Source: Cyrtodaria siliqua (lineage: Eukaryota; Mollusca; Bivalvia; Adapedonta; Hiatellidae). From it: a DNA stretch of 64,000 nt. Positions 58,701 to 64,000 of this stretch are shown here, one piece after another; within the stretch, counting starts at the first letter, position 1, and every line of letters begins with the position of its first letter. Position numbers and translations under genes: made by a program. The notes under the pieces were generated by a model. That model was not told where the DNA came from, did not search any database, and saw only the letters and a list, made by a program, of their open reading frames with translations. The stretch spans positions 1-64,000 of the forward strand of contig JAWPHD010003258.1 of the NCBI GenBank assembly GCA_037043455.1. Direction: 5' to 3'.

Positions 58701-61403
58701 CCAGCAGTAAATAATAGCATTATAAACTATAAGAGAATTGTACTTTTGTAAAAATTGAAGCACAACTGGGTTATCATAGTTCATGTTACCCAAGGCTGGA
58801 ACCTGGTTTTAACCCCCAGTGGCATTTTTGGCCTCTGACCGTTCCAAGGCGGAAGCCCTATTGTCAACCCGTTTGTGTTTGTGATGTCGTTTGCATTTTT
58901 TGTTACTTTTGCCTTCTCGTTTGTCTGTTTGCGTATTTGTTTTTGTGTTTTGTGGTTGACTGTCGTCATAGAATGCTACTTACCCTGTCCTATCCTATTT
59001 GTTGAAGAGATGAAAGGGAATCAGAAATATTACAAAATGGTCATCATCAGATTCCTGAATATAGTTTAAGGCAAGTTCAATTGTTCAATTGCCTTAAGTT
59101 CAGCTGAAAATATAGAGGTCTTGCCAGGCAGGCGGCTCTTTGTTCTGTGTTTGTGAACAAAACTGCTGCAGCTACCTTATCTCCATCTGTGTATATATGT
59201 TGAAATTTACTGTATTTCGATTTATTTTCATTACATTTGCTTTGAAAGACAGTAGGGTCTGTAATGGATTTGTTACTACATGTATTACAAAGATCAAAAA
59301 TAATTGTTGGTGTTTCCAAAGTCCACGGTGGAATTTGTATTACTTTGTACTTGGCAATCAAATTTAGGTCGATTTCAGTGTCTCTTTATTTTGATTAAAT
59401 ACGAAGACAAATGGTCGAATGGCCTTCGGTTTTCGATCAAAAAGAGGTTCATAACTGGGATTGAAAACAGTATCGAAAGTTGGGATTGAAGGGTTCGATT
59501 GTAATTTAATGGCATATTGAAGGGCTAATTAGTCCCGTCTATGAGACAGTGATGGTTCATTTGCTTCAACATATAGACTTTTGGCTGGTGATGTACGAAA
59601 GGTACCTAAGGCGAGTCGTAATCCATGATTATGTATAGCATCTATGAGTAGCTAGATGTCATAGATCTACAAAACGAAGTCACAACTGTTATTTATATAT
59701 GCTATATCTTGCATATATAGGGATTTAATTGGGATCACAACCCGGGCAAGCTCAAGGCTATGGATCTACACAATGAACTATTATTTGACATGAACATAAC
59801 TAACGCTCCTCACAGACCAGATGGCGATTTTCTGGGAGCACCCCATGGCATCTCTGCATGGAAAGATCCGGACACAGGTTTAGTAGCCTGTATTATTTTG
59901 TACATTTTCAACTACTATACAAACAACTTTTGCGACAACCATCGTTTTGTATTTCCATTTAGAACAACAGTTAACTATACCGGACTTATATGATGCGAAA
60001 GTAATAAATATTTAAAAAAAGAAAGGCTGTCTATAATATGATTTAGCCGATCGACTAGTTTCTCAGACTAAACTAGTTCGTTCTTGGGCAAGACACTTCC
60101 CATTAGCCCCGTCCGTCGGATGCGGACGTAAACCGGGCGGTCCCGTGTATCGGTCTATCCTCCGAGCACGTTAAAGAACCATAGTAATCTATTCGATAAT
60201 AAGAGTAGGGCAGGTTCCCGGATTCCTATGTATCCTTCCCCTCTCTCTGGGGCGGCTCTAAATAACCTCTACTGTGTTGATGAGCCGTTAAACAACATTC
60301 AATTCAATTCAATTCATCAATAATACTTAAACCGTACGGAACATGTCCTAATTTAGTGTATACGAGTATGTACATTGAGTATGAAACTGAAACGCAAACG
60401 TTTTACTCGTATTTGTATCTGGCCTAGATGCCTCTTTCAGATTGCTTTGTTTGTTTGTTTGAATGGTGTTCTATGTCATTTTTAGCACACGAAGATTGAT
60501 ATTTTTATTGTAGTTGAGGCCGACCACCCCATTTTCCTGGGTCGATTCAGTACTGTATACATCCTGCCATCCGTAAGAATCTCACTTGACAAGTCGAGTT
60601 CATAGAGGGATTCGAACCCTTATCCAATCCCTTTTGTATTATATAATACTATTGAATAGGCGCTGTCGCCTGTCATTGTGATATTAAGGACCAATCACCA
60701 TTCATTGAAATATTTGCTGGCTAAAATCACAGATGTCTGTATTGGTGTTAGGAACTAAAAAATAAATTTAAAAAAAAATATTAAAAAAAATAATCGTGTT
60801 GTTTGTTGAAAACAAACATATTTTTTAAGTTTTCCTGAAAAAAATGTCCGGAGTATCGTAGTTCTAGACAAGGCTTTTTTTAATTATTTTTTTTTAGTTC
60901 CCAACACCGATACAGCCACCTGTGGCTAAAATGTCCTATTAAATAAAATAATTCTAACAAAATACTAACACATGCTCTAAAATATTGAGCAACACACCCT
61001 CAACCGGGCCACGGCTATCCCTTGTCTACCTTTTACACGTTATTTGTTTTAATGACCAGGGAATCGAATGAATTGACCAATATCATATTCGTGCTTTAAA
61101 GTAGATATCACGCTCAGAAATGAGAAAAATAGTCGTATAGAATCACAGCACCCCCAACGCAATGGTACCGTTTGTCTGCACTACACCACAAAGACCAAAT
61201 TATACAATGAAAAGGAAAATACTCAACACAAAGAGTGGTGAAGACAGGGTTACTTAAACAAGTCAATTATTTTATTATTCAGGCAAGCAGTTTATGTATG
61301 TATTAACCCATCCAAAGAAGGAAGACAGAATCGAAGTATTCGAGGTGCTGCCTACGCTCACTCTGAACTACGTCAAAACAATCACGGATCCCAGTTTTGA
61401 CTT
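52644..61403 (+). CDS. PON: Paraoxonase/arylesterase-family protein, N-terminal five coding exons (incomplete at right edge)
   Basis: Family role: calcium-dependent lactonases/arylesterases with a six-bladed beta-propeller, secreted or membrane-anchored through a retained N-terminal hydrophobic segment. Five exons join in phase with canonical GT-AG sites to give ~157 residues of a usual ~355. Residues 5-15 (IVSIAIVGVLF) form the anchor. Cys40 (HPGPCRLV) corresponds to the cysteine of the N-to-C-terminal disulfide. Glu50-Asp51 (GGTEDVTH) match the calcium-binding Glu-Asp. His106 (APHGISAW) and His126 (VLTHPK) match the two active-site histidines. The start ATG at 52644 follows an acceptor at 52638, implying an upstream 5' untranslated exon. 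I found no exon after 61403, so the remaining blades lie beyond 64000. Nothing suggests a pseudogene. Confidence 0.88.
54140..54960 (+). repeat. Tandem repeat, ~160 bp units (same family as 21471-21800)
   Basis: Four to five diverged units with GGGTCATAACTCTAGTGTTT, GTCCGAACTTTCACTTATAT, AAGTTTGATAAAGATC and ACAAATATAGCA-type phrases. It ends in ACAGACGGACGGACC. Confidence 0.75.
55425..55497 (-). mobile_element. tRNA-like sequence, minus strand (SINE head or tRNA pseudogene)
   Basis: On the minus strand, TGGTTCAGTGGTAGAGCGTC resembles a box A region and D-arm, with a degenerate box B (GAGTTGAAATCTC) ~40 bases later. The T-loop lacks the invariant TTC, so a functional tRNA is unlikely. Confidence 0.5.
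56192..56262 (+). CDS. PON: Paraoxonase coding exon 2
   Basis: 71 bases, entering in phase 2 (AG+A = Arg) and leaving after one base of an Asp codon. Encodes AWADWDRSIVYKNHPGPCRL then VSE, with the conserved cysteine. Donor AAG|GTACGT. Confidence 0.88.
56263..57441 (+). other. Paraoxonase intron 2
   Basis: 1,179 bp, GTACGT ... ATCTTTACAG. Holds a long G run at ~56767-56787 and two inverted copies of the 12430-12640 dispersed repeat. The 3' end has two acceptors 21 bp apart. Confidence 0.8.
56740..57355. repeat. Dispersed repeat copies in inverted orientation
   Basis: 56740-56905 (minus) and 57130-57355 (plus) share AAATATTCCGG and the CCC...AAATCARAATGG block with 12430-12640. Facing inversely within one intron, they could base-pair in the pre-mRNA. 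Confidence 0.5.
57442..57497 (+). CDS. PON: Paraoxonase coding exon 3
   Basis: 56 bases, completing Asp and encoding GGTEDVTHIGKGIILASA in phase 0 at its end. Carries the calcium-ligand Glu-Asp. An upstream acceptor at 57420 would extend it in frame by seven residues. Confidence 0.88.
57793..57905 (+). mobile_element. tRNA-derived SINE head
   Basis: GTGGTCTAGTGGTATAGTG gives a canonical box A, and GGATTCGATCTCCGCC is a shifted box B, followed by TGTCCCTGAGCAAGAG, similar to the SINE body motif TTCTTGGGCAAGACAC. Confidence 0.65.
58476..58635 (+). mobile_element. Retroelement tail inserted in the LINE, with target duplication
   Basis: 160 bp from TGCGGTAGCCC to TTTCTT, flanked by TTAGATATATGTA at 58463-58475 and 58636-58648, a 13 bp target-site duplication. 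Removing the insert and one copy restores LINE coding. Severely 5'-truncated. Confidence 0.9.
58795..58998 (+). mobile_element. Second retroelement tail inserted in the LINE
   Basis: GGCTGGAACCTGGTTTTAAC, CCGTTCCAAGGCGGAAGCCC, TTGTCAACCCGTTTGTGTTT, GTGGTTGACTGTCG and CCTGTCCTATCC. It is longer at 5' than 58476-58635. I could not find a clean target duplication. Confidence 0.82.
59721..59877 (+). CDS. PON: Paraoxonase coding exon 4
   Basis: 157 bases, 52 codons plus one base. Begins GFNWDHNPGKLKAMDL and contains NITNAP and GAPHGISAWKDPDT with the conserved histidine. Acceptor CATATATAG, donor ACAG|GTTTAG. Confidence 0.9.
60072..60320 (+). mobile_element. SINE-like element, family 1, copy E
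   Basis: GTTCGTTCTTGGGCAAGACA, CCCCGTCCGTCGGATGCGGA, CCTCCGAGCACGTTAAAGA and a tail of (AATTC)n. Very close to copies A and C. Confidence 0.88.
60505..60625 (-). mobile_element. SINE-like repeat, family 2, minus strand (second copy)
   Basis: Shares TTGAGGCCGACCACCCCATT, CACTTGACAAGTCGAG and AGAGGGATTCGAACCC with 17085-17290; the last is an inverted box B. Confidence 0.6.
60728..60924. mobile_element. 197 bp hAT-like MITE with 8 bp target duplication
   Basis: Terminal inverted repeats of ~42 bp (left starts CACAGATGTCTGTATTGGTG; right reversed starts CACAGGTGGCTGTATCGGTG) are ~90% matched. The element is flanked by GCTAAAAT at 60720-60727 and 60925-60932. The 8 bp duplication and CA..TG ends fit hAT non-autonomous elements. 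Confidence 0.85.
61283..61403 (+). CDS. PON: Paraoxonase coding exon 5
   Basis: 121 bases, completing Gly and encoding KQFMYVLTHPKKEDRIEVFE then VLPTLTLNYVKTITDPSFD and two bases of the next codon. Contains the second active-site histidine (LTHPK). Donor CTT|GTATGT. Confidence 0.88.
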
Positions 61404-61689
61404 GTATGTATCTTTAGTTGATAAAGTTTAAAATAATTAAATCAATGTCTACATATTGTAATTTTCCTGTACGAGCTATTCCCGCTAGATTGATCTTGTG
61501 CGGTGAAAACACGTTTAGTGATGAAGCTTGGCCAATATTCGTCTGCCAAAATTAAATGTCATGATCTTTGTTCGCTCGTTGACATCGTGTTTACACGTTA
61601 CAATGAACTAAACGATTAATAACATACTATTTCGGAGAATATGTCGACAATTTAGCTATTTAATTTATAAAATAAAATTAATGACAACA

Positions 61690-61786
61690 GTGGTACCTCC
61701 TTTGAACGGCCAGCGGCAAAAAAAGACATCCCGGCTCTAGGGTGCACCAAACCTCACTCTTACCATTTTGATATCCCAATAAAACG
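61690..61786 (-). mobile_element. Retroelement family fragment, minus strand
   Basis: The minus strand reads CGTTTTATTGGGATATCAAA, GAGGTTTGGTGCACCCTAGA and GGCCGTTCAAAGGAGGTACC, aligning with 13045-13165 of copy B, upstream of the usual tail. Confidence 0.7.
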
Positions 61787-63238
61787 ATTAAATAGTCAAA
61801 GACAAAGATGATCATGTATATATGAATATAGATACCTATTGAAACAGACTGATTATTCTAAACACGGGGTCTTATTAGCTATAACTTGTCAATGCTTCTT
61901 GCGATTGATTAAGAAAACTACGGATGTGGAGAAAACTAAACAATCACTGATAGTCTGCAATGTTAGAAGCACATCTTGCGCTTTATTGCATTTCTGACAA
62001 CTGTTTAAATATCTAATTGTCTTACCATCCAAGATGTCAACAAAAACTCGAAAGCATACGTTACTGATCAATAGTTGATTGTAATGTATAGACGCGATAA
62101 TCGAGATGAGCAATTAATAATGAATATAATTGGTATAATGAACTGCATTGTACATTAGTATATCTGGTTTTGTCCATATAACACACTGACACATACCACA
62201 GATGTTGTTTCTGCTTGTTAAAAAGTATCATTGAAATTGATCCACATTGTTCAATAAGTGTGGCAAGTATATACCTAATATGTGTCCAATAATATCTGAT
62301 AGAGCTTTAGATTTTCGATATTATTTTATTTTCAACATTTTAGATGAGATAGTTGTTTTTGTTATTAGGGTGAAGATGTCATTTCTCTCTAGTATAATTT
62401 AATATTCTGCTTTAGAATATCTTTTGTACATACATTGTTATTTTCTGAATAAATAGTCTATTGTACTGTATTTTGATTGGTGCATCTGACTATTAAAAGT
62501 ATTCTGTGGCCATTTTAGTTCGACTATTCGAAGATTTATTGCAATGACCCTTTCGTCATAATTCTGAAGTCAACGTATTTTAAGATTATAGCAGTTAGGT
62601 CAACGCAACAGTCCAGATTATCAATCTTATTAAATATAGTCAAAACCTCCTAGTACCATATTTTTTCTCATCCACACCGCCTGCACGTTCATCTTTCATC
62701 CGATCGTATTCCAGCACTGGACAGAGTGTTGATATTAATGAAAGCTTTACTTCATTTGTAAACCAGCTTCGTCCGAATAGTAACAATAGAGTTATGGTCT
62801 TAGATTTTGACACTTTCAAACGGTGTCAGACCGGTGTAAATCAGCCCATTGAACACAATGCAAAATAGGCTATTTTTGGAGATCAGTCACAAGTTCCACC
62901 ACATTCGTTCGATTAAATACTCTTTAATTCTGTGAATTAAACATATCTGGTTCGCAAACGGTCCCATATCTGGAGTAAAACACCGATTCAGTTTGTCAAC
63001 ATTTCGCGTCATTCGTTCACATTACGCGTATTTAGAAATAAACATCTGTCAAAACCACATCTCTACCTACCCTCTGTGCTTATACTCTCCAAACACGTAG
63101 TCCTGACACCGTTTACTATTCATCACAACAGACATAATATTTCAACATCAGGTTAGATTTAACAATGAAATAAAAACTAATCTTGGGGAAAACACATGCA
63201 AACTAGAAACTTTGGATTGTTCAAGGAACTGTTTTAGC

Positions 63239-63342
63239 ACCCTACGACCCGGAAGTACTTCCTGACTCGTCTGACACCAAACAGGCTAAGACCCTACGAC
63301 CCGGAAGTACTTCCTGACTCGTCTGACACCAAACAGGCTAAG
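63239..63342. repeat. Perfect 52 bp tandem duplication with palindromic ETS-like sites
   Basis: 63239-63290 and 63291-63342 are identical. Each contains CCGGAAGTACTTCC, whose core GGAAGTACTTCC is a perfect 12 bp palindrome of two facing ETS core sites. Confidence 0.92.
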
Positions 63343-64000
63343 TAGAAGAAAGTATCACTATTTTAATCAAAGGAAAACAACTCGTACGGAATACATACCT
63401 AATTAAATTGTCAGGTTATCAAATAAAACGTCTACAGGCCCTTTTGGGATTTTTGTTTTATAAATGACCGATATTACAAGTTATACAAATGAAGATCACT
63501 GCGTCACAAATAGCCCGCTGCACCCCAAGCGTCCAATTTTGGTAAAGATAGATATTAGGGACAATTCTTAATCAATATTTTTCTCGTGAATCATTGACAT
63601 ACTAATTATCTGACAGTTGTTTTTCAGAAATTAACGATATACCGTAAGCTATCACGTTTGTTCAAATTGAAGTCGTCGGGTTAAAACAAAAAGCCCACAT
63701 CAGGCGGTCAAAAGTTTATAAATCTTATCTATCTTTAGAACGACAACTTTAAGTAAGTGCCAAGTTGTTTCAAACGACTTTATAGTACTTCTAAAAAAGC
63801 CAATTTTGACCAAACTTCACATGAAGGATTCCGAAGTAAATGTCTTTCAGACTAAGAGGAGGTTTCCTATTTACAGAACTTAGCCATCCAAATCACGCAT
63901 TTAAAACAACAACTCTATAGAAATATACTATTAAAAAGCAAAGTGTGAGACATAACAAACAGAAAAGGGTTTAATTGTTAATAGTAAAAGGGTCCGCTGG

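Larger units (their letters stand above)
58073..59390 (-). pseudogene. LINE 3' end with RNase H domain, interrupted twice
   Basis: On the minus strand, 59361-59077 opens the RNase H domain (QHIYTDGDKVAAAVL). 58795-58640 continues with NYDNPVVLQFLQKYN and IYCWRPSQVGIRVNDRAD. 58475-58073 ends with AWDLSVNNKLHSIKP, EEVVLARCRIGHTR and VKHILLECVDF, reaching a stop at 58073. This arrangement is typical of LINEs with a C-terminal RNase H (Jockey/I-like). Frameshifts and two insertions show it is dead. It sits antisense in paraoxonase intron 3. Confidence 0.85.
57498..59720 (+). other. Paraoxonase intron 3
   Basis: 2,223 bp, GTAATA ... CATATATAG. Contains a tRNA-like SINE head (57793), a minus-strand LINE fragment (58073-59390) and two retroelement tails inserted into that LINE. 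Confidence 0.8.
59878..61282 (+). other. Paraoxonase intron 4
   Basis: 1,405 bp, GTTTAG ... TTATTCAG. Contains SINE copy E, a family-2 SINE and a hAT-like MITE. Confidence 0.8.
61404..64000 (+). other. Paraoxonase intron 5 (continues past the window)
   Basis: No further exon was found on reading for the family's NDI..VG..xFYxTND block. Contains a minus-strand retroelement tail at 61690-61786 and a 52 bp tandem duplication at 63239-63342. Confidence 0.6.

Overview
This is a repeat-rich, AT-rich animal nuclear sequence, most likely from a bivalve mollusc. The evidence is GT-AG split exons, tRNA-derived SINEs, Tigger/pogo, gypsy and non-LTR elements, and divergent ~150 bp tandem repeats of a kind I associate with clam and mussel genomes. 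I cannot name the species. There is no operon, CRISPR array or bacterial-style gene organisation.

Layout. 1-3.6 kb: pyrimidine-rich minisatellites with long C and G runs. 4-6.05 kb: a decayed, intron-containing Tigger/pogo-like transposase. 6.7-7.45 kb: a terminal-inverted-repeat element. 8.6-13.3 kb: 3' ends of one reverse-transcriptase family. 14-19.7 kb: two broken transposon-associated genes and SINEs. 19.8-27.5 kb: tandem-repeat blocks interrupted by SINEs and a 712 bp inverted-repeat element. 28-39 kb: two arrays of a 41 bp satellite in opposite orientation, flanking 5.7 kb that holds a dead non-LTR retrotransposon. 39-47 kb: sparse sequence with exon-like duplications, more 3'-end copies, and a fragment of an SGNH-hydrolase-like gene. 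47.2-50.6 kb: a gypsy element with another retroelement nested inside its RNase H domain.

The one convincing host gene starts at 52,644 on the + strand. Five coding exons (52644-52708, 56192-56262, 57442-57497, 59721-59877, 61283-61403) join in perfect phase. They encode the first ~157 residues of a paraoxonase/arylesterase-family protein, with the N-terminal hydrophobic anchor, the calcium-ligand Glu-Asp pair, both active-site histidines and the disulfide cysteine at the expected places. The gene runs off the right edge. Its introns carry SINEs, tandem repeats, a hAT-like MITE with an 8 bp target duplication, and a non-LTR fragment invaded by two other elements.

Most of the window is therefore layered mobile-element history around one metabolic enzyme gene. 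The most unusual items are the inverted satellite arrays with a 737 bp higher-order repeat, the dispersed reverse-transcriptase family that links at least nine fragments, and a possible in-frame alternative acceptor in the paraoxonase gene.
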